Source: Blastocystis sp. Blastoise
Lineage: Eukaryota; Sar; Bigyra; Opalinata; Blastocystidae
Direction: 5' to 3'
Length of the DNA stretch: 64,000 nucleotides
NCBI GenBank assembly: GCA_039096225.1
Contig: JBBPEB010000008.1
Coordinates: 62,001-126,000, forward strand
Shown: piece after piece, positions 14,305 to 25,943 of the stretch
Numbering within the stretch: the first letter of the stretch is position 1
Layout of the letters: the number at the start of each line of letters is the position of its first letter
The notes under the pieces: generated by a model
Databases searched by the model: none
What the model was told of the DNA's origin: nothing
What the model saw: only the letters and a program-made list of their open reading frames with translations
Program-made: the position numbers and the translations under genes

Positions 14305-15154
14305 CTGAGATATTATTATTATCAATATTATTATTATTATCAATATTATTATTATCATTAGACAAAGAAATATTAGATATTTCTTTATAAATATCATTAG
14401 TAGAAATGGAGGATAATTGATTTGATAAATCAATAAGAGAAGAATGATTAGAAGAAACAATATTATTACTATTATTATTATTTACTATTTGTATATCATT
14501 ATTAAGTGAAATAGAATTTGTATTCAATATACTATTTAAACTGCTTAAGCTACTCTTATTAATTGCTTCTACAGCAGAAACTTGCTCTTTTGAAGTACTC
14601 TGACGATTTTTAGTGAAAGGAGATAATATAGAATCATGTGAATCATCAAGATTATCTCTAGAACTTATACCAGAAGCGACACTTAATGAGTTCAACATTT
14701 CTGGATTTAATTGAACATCAAGATAATGATCTGGTTTTTGTATAGGAGAAAAATGAGAAAGAGAGGGATACGATGGCATAGTAGGAAGATTTTTTGGTGA
14801 AGTATTTAAAAACGAATCATCATCATGAGGAGTTGTAAATACCGTAGAAGAAGATCTAGAACTAATAGATGTAGTTTGAGTTGACTTTATAGAAGACATG
14901 CGTTGTTGAGTTAAATCTTGGTATGATCCATTTATTACATGATCTACTTGCTGTACATTCGTCGATAGACAAGAATCAATAAGACTAGTATCATAAGATT
15001 TCTGAAGACACTGATTTTCATTACGTTTGTTATCAGAAAATACTATTTGAGAAGTTGGAAGTGAATTTGTTGAAACTGAATTATCAAGTACAATCACAGA
15101 AGAAGATTTTGAAACAGAAGTATCATCACTTATACTAATCGGTATCGAATTCAT
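11651..15154 (-). CDS. Ser/Asn-rich low-complexity protein, six exons, 950 aa, unknown function
   Basis: Exons on the minus strand: 15154-14041, 13774-13716, 13671-13584, 13464-13310, 13211-11924, 11799-11651. All junctions are GT-AG and phases agree, giving 950 aa. I chose ATG 15154 (MNSIPISISDD) because the frame upstream of it has no other ATG. I recognise no catalytic domain. Visible features are a Ser/Thr-rich first half, Asn homopolymers around 14210-14350 and 12642-12720, repeats of NLVNNNN, a short ordered stretch DEPEKRFSEIAKRL followed by a charged coiled-coil-like helix (EKLEYLEKKKKQEKEERR), poly-Ser near 12000 and 12165, and a basic C-terminus ending FKLSHSTKK. The composition suggests an intrinsically disordered scaffold or regulator, perhaps a phosphorylation target. 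That is inference from composition only. Confidence 0.75.
12642..12720 (-). repeat. In-frame AAT repeat encoding poly-Asn
   Basis: An AAT codon run in the Ser/Asn-rich gene encodes more than 20 consecutive Asn with one Ile. Use of a single codon points to recent slippage. Poly-Asn tracts of this kind are typical of very AT-rich amoebozoan-like coding genomes. Confidence 0.9.
13823..14034. repeat. (AAAAT)n pentanucleotide microsatellite in intron 1
   Basis: About 42 copies of a 5-bp unit with two imperfections, filling the first intron of the Ser/Asn-rich gene between donor GTATTG (14040) and the acceptor at 13775. Minus-strand frames through it give Phe-Ile-Leu-Tyr repeats that are artefacts. 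Confidence 0.95.
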
Positions 15155-15731
15155 ACTAGTATTTGTACTCAAAGTAACTACCAAGACTAAATTTCTTATA
15201 TGGACCACAAATAAATATCAAACTATCGTTCACTAAATGTAATGATGCTTATAATCAAAGTTTAGACTTTTCTAATTTTCTGTTTTTTCCAAGAATATGT
15301 TGTTGTATCTGCCTTATTTTTTGAAATTCATTTATATGTAATTTTTAAATAATTTTCTTATAAATTTTTCACATTTTTTATTTTTTTTTGAAACTGATGT
15401 AGTTAATTTCTATTTTATACAAAGTTATAGATACATAAATTTATGCCATGGTATGTAAATATGGAATGAATTGCGTTTGTGATGCCACTGTTTTTTTAGT
15501 TTTGGATTGTATCTTAAAGAAATGGCTTCTCTCAAGTTAATTCAAAGAGTTATAAAGCAAAATAAAAAGAAAGTATCGTCTTTTTTTTATATTTTCAAAT
15601 ATATTCTTTTAATCGTGAATATTTATTACACTTGTAATTTTTTTAACTCGAATTTTGAATTAGAGAAATGTATATCTTTATGTTATAGGTAAAAAAATCA
15701 TAAGTTTTTTTTATTCCTTTTATTGTTTAGA
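15155..15731. other. Divergent promoter region, with possible first exon of the TLDc gene
   Basis: 577 bp between two divergent genes. From ATG 15522 a short frame (MASLKLIQRVIKQNKKK) continues to a good donor at 15689 (GTAAAAAAAT). The acceptor TTGTTTAG at 15730 would join it in phase to the downstream frame. The middle of this frame looks like intron sequence, so the upstream exon structure is unresolved. Confidence 0.4.
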
Positions 15732-17310
15732 ATGGTGGAAGAGAAGGCAGGATTTGATGCTGATAAGATGGTTGATATCCAGAAGGATGTAACTCATTTT
15801 GAAAGACTGATTGGTGATTTGATTGGTATTTTAAGTAAGTCAATAAGTTTCTGTATTCATTCAGGTGAATCTATAAATGAATTGGTAAAGCAATCCGTAA
15901 GAAATTGTGAAACAATGAATGATAAGAATGGCGATGATCCAAATATGATTATCCAAGAATCTTCATATATTCATGAATGTGATACTACTATGAATAATAA
16001 TGATAATGGAATTGATTATATTCGATTCACAAGTAGTGGTCTGGCTTATTCTCTTCCTAAAAGAATAACGAATAGTTTAGTAGGTAGTCTTCTGTATGAA
16101 TATTCCCAAGAAAATCAAAGAACTGTTGATGGTGATATGTTTTTAGATTATCGTGGAGATGATACAGTTGCTCCTTTATTAATTGATTCTTTAATGAATA
16201 AGAAAATTAATATAGATATATTAGACTTAAATGATCAATTTAGTTTATTAAATTTATTTGAATATTGTTGTTTACCTATTCCTGAAGAATTAACGAAAAC
16301 TTATTATAGAAGAGATCATAATTTGAAACTATATAAAGAAGGTGATGATGTTATTCTTTATATAAATGATAAGAAAGATGATATACTAAGAGATTATTGG
16401 AAAGAGAATGGATTATGGAATAAGATTATTAATAGATATAATAATGGATCTGTAGATTATGATGAAAAGAAAAATGAAATGTTTATGAAGAAAGATTATC
16501 AATATATTAATCAAATTCATGATTATATTCAATATAATTGTATTTATATTTCAGAAGAAGAAATGAACAATATGAATAAACAATTATTAGAAAATGAAAT
16601 GTGTAGATTATTTGGTGATAAAGTAATAAATATAGTGGATGAATGTATAATCCCTTATTCATATTTCCCCTATACACGTATACTTACTAATAAATCCATG
16701 GAAATACCTTTAATGAATTGGCTTGGTAAAGAAAAGAAATGGAAATTATTATTTAGGTATTTATACTTTATTATATTATATTATATATATATATATATAG
16801 AGCAAGTGAGCATGATTATAAAGCAAGTGAATTTCATAAATATTGTGATAATAAAGGAGAAACAGTTACTCTTATTAAGCATATAGGCCATAATAATCAT
16901 ATTAATATATTTGGTGGATATACAGATCAAAGTTGGGCTGGTTCAGGTAATATATTTATTCATTTTATATAGTTACTCAATATGATTATATAGATTGGAA
17001 ACCTTATTCTAAAGAATTTCTCTTTACTTTAAGTAATGAGCATGGTATTCCTCCTACTCAATATGATTATAATTATAAAACTAATAATAAAGCTATATAT
17101 TGTTATTCTTCTTATGGTCCAACATTTGGAATGGGCTATGATATCTATATATCTAATCAATGTCATAGTAATACGAATTCTTATTGTAAAGCATCTTGCT
17201 ATTCTGAAGTCAATACTCATCAATACTCATCATTATTTGTGAATACTAGTAATACTAATTCTAAAAATATTTTTACAGTTGAAGATTATGAAGTCTGGGG
17301 AAGAGCTTAA
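15732..17310 (+). CDS. TLDc-domain protein with BTB/T1-like region, three exons
   Basis: Exons 15732-16756, 16801-16946, 16994-17310 encode 495 aa; both introns are AT-rich, GT-AG and in phase. Residues 1-110 are helical and polar. Residues about 136-190 (FLDYRGDDTV through NLFEYCCLP) resemble a BTB/potassium-channel T1-type domain. The C-terminal TLDc domain (about 322-495) shows LLFRASEHDYKASEFHKYCD, IFGGYTDQSW, EFLFTL, AIYCYSSYGPTFGMGYDIYIS and a final EDYEVWGRA. TLDc proteins are linked to oxidative-stress resistance and V-ATPase regulation in animals and fungi. BTB plus TLDc combinations are common in protists, with unknown targets. The gene converges on the giant surface gene. Its last 760 bp are duplicated inverted at 35863-36624. 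The start could lie farther upstream at 15522. Confidence 0.88.
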
Positions 17311-20300
17311 AATATAATAATACATTATTATTTCTCTTATTTTCTTTCTTTATATATATATATATTTTCATGTTTTTAATAAGTTTTTTTCATTATATAT
17401 ATTATCATTTTTTAACAGGTTTAAAAATAGTTTTGTAAATTTATTGTTTAAATATGTTTATGATATTAAAATATTATCAACATAATTATTACATAATACT
17501 TTTAATCATAACAGAGAATTAATGTTTTCCCAACATTATGTTATTATCATAAGAAACTACTCTATGTCACTTTATATAATAATAAAATTTTAACTATCAA
17601 AAATTAACAAAAGTTTCATATTCTTTTATAACAATTGTAGCTTTGTAATAAAGTTTCATTTTGGAAAGCAATTTATAAAAATATCATTTTAAACGAAACA
17701 ATATTTGAAAAATATATTGATATATATATAAGAAATATGATTAATAATATATTAGTAAACAAGTAAAAAATATATATTTTAATCAATGTTTAATATGATT
17801 ATTATATAACAAAACTAATAGAATATTATTATAATATTAATCATGAATAATTATTAAAAATAAAATAAAAAAATAATAATAATATATATATATATGAAAT
17901 TATAAACAAAAGCATTATAACGTAACAGGTTTTTCAACTTTAACAGTTTCGATTTCAGGTGTTTTTTTATGAGGTTGTAATTTCTTTTCTTTCTTTTCTT
18001 TCTTTATATTTTTTAGAACAAATATTAATATCAAAAGTATAACAAGAATGACAATAACAACAATAAGAATAATTGTTGTGACTGAAAGAGAATTACCTGT
18101 TGATACTATTTTTCCATTAATTGAAGTATTAGTAATATTTTGAAGATTAGAATCATTACTTGTTTTACATGCTTTAAGAAGAATAGAATCAATACCAGTA
18201 AATAAAGTATTTATATCATTCTTTATATTATCTTCATCAGCTTGATTAGCAGTTATTCTTACATTAACTGAAACACCATCAGTATAAGTAGATATACTAG
18301 AAACACTAATAATCTTTACAGCAGATGAAGGAATAGAATAACTAGTAAGTGATTGAACAATAAGTGTTCTAAATGTTTCAGTAGTAGAAGGAGTATTAAA
18401 AGCAGTTTCAGTTAATCCTTCAAGTTTTATAGGAACATCAATAAATATTTTATTATCACCAGGATTCTCATTTGTAATAAATATATAACAATCAGAACTA
18501 TCAGCAATTTGCCAAGAAGCAGTACCAACACCTGTATTTTGACAAACACGACTTTGAATACCTAATTGACCAGAAGGACATTCAATATAAGCAGTTATAT
18601 CTCTTTCTGTAATAGGCCAATTATCATCAGAAGGACAATAAACAATACTTATCGTAATAGTAATAGTAGCAGTAGATTCTCCTCTTGCATTAGAAGCAGT
18701 AATAGTATAACTATTAGAAGAAGCTGAAGTAGGAATACCATATATAAAGCCATTTTGAGTATTAAATATTAATCCATCAGGAAGAGAAGGAGATATAGTT
18801 AAAGGATTAAGATTACCACCTGTAATAGAAGCCATAATTGGAGTAATAATATCATTCTTATATCCAATAATAGTATTTGTATTATAAGAAATTGAAGGTA
18901 TCTTTAATTCACAATTATTAATAATATCTCCCCAAACAGCAGGATAACCAAGTTTACATAATCTTGTTCTAAATCCTTCATAATTAATAGGATCTTCACA
19001 AGGTAAAGTAACTTGGTTACCAATTTCTGTAATAGGCCAAATAATATCATCAGGACAATTAGCAATACTAATAATAATAGTAATAGTAGTAGTATATTCT
19101 CCTCTTGAATTAGATATAGTAATAGTATAAGTATTAGAAGAATCAGAAGTAGGTGTACCATATATTTGACCATTTTGATTATTAAGTATTAATCCATCAG
19201 GAAGAGAAGGAGATATAGTTAAAGGATTCAAATTACCACCTGTAATAGAAGCCATAATAGGAGTAATACCAATATTTTTATATCCAGTAATAGTAGTAGT
19301 TGTATAAGAAATCGAAGGATTCTTTAGTTGACAATTATTAACGGCATCTTCCCAAACAGCAGGATTTCCTAATAAACATAATCTTGTTCTAAATCCTTCA
19401 TAATTAATAGGATCTTCACATGGTAAAGTAACTTGCTCTCCAGCTTCTGTAATAGGCCAAATATCATCAGAAATACAATTAAAAGTACTAATAATAATAT
19501 TAATAACAATATTATCTTCTCCTCTTGTATTAGATACAGTAATAACATAAGAACCAGAAGAAGAAGAAGTAGGTGTACCATATATTTGACCATTTTCAGT
19601 ATTAAATACTAATCCATCAGGAAGAGAAGGATTAATAGTAATAGAATTCAAATTACCACCTGTAATAGTAGCATTAACAGAATTAATAGCAACATTCTTA
19701 TAACCAGTAATAGTTGTGATATCATATATAATTGAAGGCATTTTTAGTTGACAATTATTAATAATATCTCCCCAAACAGCAGGATATTCAAGTTTACATA
19801 ATCTTGTTCTAAATCCTTCATAATTAATAGTATCTTCACATGGTAAAGTAATTTGTTGACCAGCTTCTGTAATAGGCCAAATATCATCAGAAATACAATT
19901 AGAAGCACTTATCGTAATTGTTATAGTAGCAGTAGATTGACCTTTTGAATTAGAAATTGTAATAGTATAAGTATTAGAAGAATCAGAAGTAGGAATACCA
20001 TATATTTGACCATTCTCAGTATTAAATATTAATCCATCAGGAAGAGAAGGAGATATAGTTAAAGGATTCAAATTACCACCTGTAATAGTAGCAGCCACAG
20101 GAGTAATAGCATTATTTTTATTACCTATTATAGTATTAGTAGCATATGAGATAGTAGGTAATAAAAGTTGACAATTATTAATAATATCTCCCCAAACAGC
20201 AGGATCTCCTCTTATACATAATCTTGTTCTAAATCCTTCATAATTAATAGTATCTTCACAATCTAAAATAGCTTGTTCTCCAGCTTCTGTAATAGGCCAA

Positions 20301-20582
20301 ATATCATCAATAGGACAACTACTATCTTTTATAGTAATAGTAATAGTAGCAGTAGATTCACCTCTAGGATTAGAAATCGTAATAGTATATAATACAGAAG
20401 AAGAAGAAGTAGTAGTAGTAGGTGTACCATATATTAATCCAGTAATAGAATTGAATAATAAACCATTAGGAAGAGAAGGAGATATAGTTAAAGGATTCAA
20501 ATTACTTCCAGTTATAAGAGCAGTAATAGGAGTAATAGGAATATTTTTATATCCAATAGTTGTAGGTACTGTATATATTATA
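16549..20582 (+). repeat. Left arm of a 4-kb near-identical inverted repeat
   Basis: Left position x matches right position 53173 minus x on the opposite strand across the whole block, so there is no net insertion or deletion. The arm covers the 3' half of the TLDc gene, the convergent spacer and the C-terminal third of the giant surface gene. Coding and noncoding parts are equally conserved, which implies recent duplication or conversion and not selection. I noticed one amino-acid change in the coding part (Gly here, Ser in the other arm). Confidence 0.93.
17311..17914. other. Convergent spacer between TLDc and surface genes
   Basis: 604 bp, AT-rich, with no open frame. It holds the 3' ends and presumably the polyadenylation signals of two convergent genes. 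It is repeated in inverted orientation at 35259-35862. Confidence 0.7.
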
Positions 20583-23500
20583 GTTGGCATTCTTAATTCA
20601 CAATTATTAATAATAGTATCCCAAATAGCAGGATAACCAAGTTTACATAATCTAGTTCTAAATCCTTCATAATTAATAGGATCTTCACAAAGTAATGAAG
20701 TTTCTTGACCAATTTCAGTAATAGGCCAATTATCTTCAGAAATACAAAATACTACATCAATAAGAATCAAAATAGTAGTAGTAATAGAACCAGCAGTATT
20801 CGTAGCAGTGATAGTATAAGTAGTAAGAGCAGAATTAGTAGTAGGTGTACCAGAAATCATACCATTAGAAGGATTAATAGTAAGACCATTAGGAAGAGAA
20901 GGATAAATAGTAAAAGTTAATTCAGCACCAGTAACAGTAGCAGGAATAGAAGAAAAAATATTTTTATGTAAAGTAAAAGGAGAATCAATATAAGAAAGAT
21001 CAGAAGGAGCAGTAAGATAACATAAATCTTGTTCATCACCAAATACACCAGCAGTACATAATCTTCTCTTAACACCAAGATAACCATTAGGACATTCTTG
21101 GAATGAATAACCACCTTCAACAGCAGGCCCCCAAATATCATCAGATACACAAGAGGAAGGAGTATTAGTAATATATAAACCAAATTCAGATAATTGAAAA
21201 TATCCATCACCACAATTATCACTATCAAGAGAAGTATTATCACACTCAGTAGCAATAAATCTATAAGAATTATAAGGTTGAGAAGAATAGAAACCATAGG
21301 AGAGTGTTTGTCTATATTTAGTAAAAAATTGTTGGTATTCATGATCTAATAAAGTCCAAGTAATACCATTATCATTAGAACCTTCAATTCTCCAACCAGA
21401 AGGAGATCTTTGATTACACTCATTACCACTAATAATCTTATAATGATTAATAAATTCTTTACGACCATTATTGAAAGTATATTGATAAATAGCACCAACA
21501 CATCGTGGACCACTAAGAACCTTTGTATAAATACTATTATCAAATAACATATCAGTACCTTCAGAATCAGTCTTTTCAATATCAGACCAAGCAACACCAT
21601 CAGTTACTCTGTATTCACCAGAAGGAATAAAAGCAACAAAACAAGTGAAATCATTAGTAGCAGGAAGAGTATCTTTCTTATGTATTTCAACAGCTATAAC
21701 ATTAGTACCAACAACAAGAATAGGATTAACAAGTGTAGAAACAGAACTTGTAAATACAGCACTAGAAGTATATTCAGCAGTAGCAGCAGTATTATAATTA
21801 ATAGTACCAGTAGGCATATTAATTCTTCTGATTTCATGACCATTAAGATAAACAATCATACCAGCATAAGTACTAGCACCAATATCAATACCAGCATAAG
21901 CAGCATCAACAGTAGAAAGAGTAAAAGTAGTTCTATAATATTGAGTAGTACCAGTAGGAACAGGTAAAGATCCAGCAATACCAGAAGACCAATCAATATC
22001 AGAGAAAGTAGCAGTATTCCAATCAGAAGGAGCTTCAATATCATCATTTAAGTATTTCCAAGCAGCACTAGTAGAAACAATTCTACCAATATTAAGAGTA
22101 ACAGTCTTAGGAGATTCACCTATAGCAAGAGAACCAGAAACAAGAGCAGTTGTACTATCTTCAACAAATACAGAATAAGTACCATCACCCCAACCATTAT
22201 TCTTACTATCCGATAAAACTAAAGAATAAACGCCAGTAGCTCTACAATAAATGAAATCTTGTGTATAATAGTTAATAGAAGTAGATCTTGAATCAATAAC
22301 AGTACCAGTAGAATCCTTAAGAGTCCAAGAAGCTTCATTAGCATAAGTAGAGAAATAGAAAGATAATTTGAATAAGTTATTAGGATAAGAACAAGCAATT
22401 ACAGAGAAAGTAATAGTAGTAGTAACAGGAGTACCTTGAAGACTTTTAGCACTAATAGTATATACAGTAGGAGATTGAAGTAGAGTTGGAATACCATTGA
22501 AATAACCATTAGAAGAATCCATAGAAAGACCAGTAGGAAGAGCAGGAGAAATAGTGAAATCATAATAATGTTCAGAAGAAACTAAAAGAGCAGGAACAGG
22601 AACACTCTTATAAGCAACAAGATCAGAAGGTGTGAAACTGAAATCAGGAATAACAAGAGATTCAATATCTTCAATTAAGAATTCCCATTCAGAGAAAGCA
22701 TATTTATTTTCAGCTTGAATAACAACAGCTTTAGTAACAGCAATCTTATAATTAGTATAAGCTTGAGTAGAACCAAGAGCATAGAAACATTTTTTTTGTT
22801 GTCTTTCTTTCCAAGAATTATTAGTTTGAGAAGTAATAGTAGTCCAAGTAGAACCATCCATAGAACCATAAATAGTCCAATCAGCAGGATCATAATTAGG
22901 AGTATCTCTGTTAGAATAAATACAATATTTATTCATATAAATAGCTCTCTTATTATTAAATTGAACGGAAACCCATTTTTCACTTACAGAATCATGAATA
23001 GGAGTAATCCAACGAGTATAAGGATTAGAATCAAAAAGATTAGCAGGATTACCATCAGAGAAAACACCACTAGAAGTATAACTACCACCAGAAGAATTTT
23101 GAATGACATTAGAATCACCAAGAAGATGGAATAAACCATCAAAATCAACATAATAAGAGCCACTGCCACGATTAACAAGAGCAATAGCTATAGTAACACT
23201 ATTACCATTAGAAAGAGTAGTCATAGGACCCGATACTGATCTCCATAAGAAAGAAGAATCACCATCAGTAGCAACAGTAGTTGTAGTAATTTCACCAGCA
23301 GCAATATTATATCTATAGACTTCATTACCATTTACATAAATAACACAGCCAGCTTTAGATTTAAAGAATAATTCCCAACCAACCATATTCGTCTTAGAAA
23401 TAATAGTAAAAGTACTTCTAAGAAGAATAATACTTTGAGTAACAGAAACAAGAGGATTATAGTAAAGTTGAGACCAAGATACATCAGAGAAAAGAGCAGT

Positions 23501-25943
23501 CTTCCAATTAGCATCAGTAGGAGCACCTTGTTGATATCTCCAAGCAGATTGAGGAGCAAGATCAAGACGAGTATTAACATAATAAGTAGTAGTAGTACCA
23601 GCTAATAAATACATACGAGCAATTCTATGTTCAGTAGTAAGATCATATTTTAATGAAACATCAAGATAAGCACCTTTTTCCCAACCATCATTATTATCAT
23701 CGAAAAGTACAAACTTCCAACGACCAGCAACTTGACATTCATTTAATACTTGATTCGCACCATTATTAACACCAGTAACAGTAATAATTTGAGTATTATC
23801 TTCAGAATAAATAGCAACACGTTCATCTTTAGAAGTCGATTTATTCACTTTAGTAATAACTACTTGAGCCATAGCAGGTTGTTGACAAACAATAAAGCTA
23901 ATAGTCATAGTAAAAGTAGTAGCAGCATTAGTAGCACCATCAATAGCACTAATAGTATAAGTTTTAGTGGGTGAAGTTGTAGTTACAGAACCATAAATAA
24001 TACCATTAATAGAATCAAGAAATAATCCAGTAGGTAAAACAGGAGTAATAGTATAAGTATGAATACCACTTGAAAGAGGAGCAACAGATATAGCTACATT
24101 AGTATAGATATTAAGAGTACTAGAAGGATATTGGAGACCAGGAGCAACAAGAGATTGACTATTTACAAAAGTACGAATTTCAGCTAATTGAGTAATACTT
24201 TTGCTATAATTATTCAATAGATCTAATTTAATTTGATTAAAAGATTTTCTATTCGAAGGAATATTAAATATATAATTAGTACTTCTAGCAGCAAATTTGT
24301 TATTAATAACATGGTCCAAGAATATCCAGGTAGCACCATCATCTTCAGAACCATAGAACTTCCATTCTCTAGGATCTTGTCCATTATAATCATTACCAGA
24401 AGTAATTTGATAAGCATTAAACCAAGTTTTAGATCCATTAGGAAGAGCAATAGTAATAGTACTAGCAGTAGCTTGGAAATAATATTTAGTAGAATCAGAA
24501 TTATCAGCAACATTACCACAAATTTCACTTGTAGTAGCTGCTTCAACAGAACAAGTAGCAGTACCACCAGAAGTAACAACATCACCAGCTAGAAAAACAA
24601 TTATGATAATTTATATATGAATATAATATTTTTAATAGATTATAATAGATATCATTGAATAAAAATAGATTTATAGTAAAATATATATATGTATATATAT
24701 GAATATAATAATAATATACTAGTAGATGAAATAGTAGTAGCATAAGCATCAAAGACATCAGCAGTAGTTAATTGAGAAGAATGAGAGTGAACTTCAACAG
24801 CTACAGTTAAAGAAGTACCAGATGTAATATAAAGAGAAAGAGGAAGAACAATTCTATATTTATAATTATAATAAATATATATATATAATAGATAAATTAT
24901 ATATTTACACTTTCCAAGTAGCATCAGTTTCAGAAGTTAAAGAAGCAGTATTAGAATAAGATACACTATATATAATATATAATTATTTTATAATTATTAT
25001 ATATATGTTTATAAATAGAAAAAAGTGATATATATGTTGTATATAAATAAACAAAGAACACTTACATAGGTAATCCAACACGAGAAGCTTCAACACCATT
25101 TATATAAAGAACAAAGCCAGAATTTGTTTTAACACCAAAACGAAGAGCATAAGCAGCAGCATCAGAAATAGAAGAAGTATATCTATAATAACGAGTAGTA
25201 GTAGAAATAGCAGGGAAAGCACCAGGAGCAAGAGGAGTCCAAGCAGCATCAGCGAATGATATTTGAGTCCAAGAAGTACCAGTTTGAGCAGTAGTAGAAG
25301 TCTTCCAAGTAGCACCAGGAGGAATAGAAAGATTCACTATATAGAATTAATATTATTTAATTATGAATGAAATAATAATTATTATTATTATAAGTAAAAA
25401 AGAAATAATCATATACAAGTGAATTGTTGTAATTTAGGAGCTTTAGCAAAAGCTTCACCACTATTGAGTCTTGCAGTTAAGAAGGTGACTCCATTATAAT
25501 TAATATAAAGATAAGCACCAGTAGACCAACCATCTCCATAACTAAAATGAATATATAATTATTATGATTATTTTATTAGAAAATGTATTAATTATGTAAA
25601 AAAAAATCTTATAAATATAATCAATTACATACCTATCGTACATAGCAAGAGTATAGACAGTGTTTAATTGAAGACAGACATCATATTCCTTGGATTTAGA
25701 GCTATCAGCAGAAGTACCAGCTCCTTCATGGACAAGAGTTCCAGTTAAATCACTACCTTGAAATATTTTCCATGATTCTTCATAAGCATAAGAACCATAT
25801 GTTCTCTTAAGAATAAAAGGTAAACTAGGAGCAACACATTCCGATTGAACTATATGTTCGTTAATAGTCAAAAATAAAAATGTTATAAATATACCTAAAG
25901 ATATCAATCCTAAAATACTAATAAGGTCAATGAATTGTCTCAT
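17915..25943 (-). CDS. Giant type I membrane adhesin-like protein A, seven exons, 2508 aa
   Basis: Exons on the minus strand: 25943-25895, 25849-25633, 25541-25417, 25336-25066, 24965-24909, 24853-24720, 24588-17915; phases agree. The N-terminus (MRQFIDLISILGLISLVQS) is a signal peptide once the first intron is removed. Residues 20-1430 alternate three kinds of unit. Lectin-like units carry DSYGDGW or DNNDGW motifs. Beta-sandwich units follow the pattern W..A.FSD..W, YRTTFT, VYLNG.E. Discoidin (F5/8 type C)-like units are centred on NLFDSNPYTRW. Putative-Ig (He_PIG) repeats with GLFLDSINGIIYG are interspersed. Residues 1430-2320 hold Cys-rich WPITEAG modules, each paired with a putative-Ig domain. 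A SEA-like membrane-proximal stretch follows, then a transmembrane helix (about 2452-2476) and a Lys-rich cytosolic tail. This architecture suggests cell-surface adhesion or carbohydrate recognition; ligands are unknown. It is head to head with paralogue B. Confidence 0.9.
18600..21140 (-). repeat. Tandem 420-bp coding modules in surface protein A
   Basis: The segment encoding NYEGFRTRLC begins its repeat at 18961, 19381, 19801 and 20221, exactly 420 bp apart. One further, slightly longer unit lies near 20650 and an outlying variant near 21100. Each module encodes a Cys-rich domain (Trp, four Cys, W before NNC) followed by a putative-Ig domain (NLNPLTISPSLPDGL...G.IYGTPT). Neighbouring modules are very similar in sequence, so unequal exchange could change their number. 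Confidence 0.92.

Noticed and set aside
20451-24592. Frames on both strands inside surface gene A (and mirror frames in B)
   Set aside because: Shadows of T-ending codon repeats; the main frame has a signal peptide, domains and transmembrane helix.
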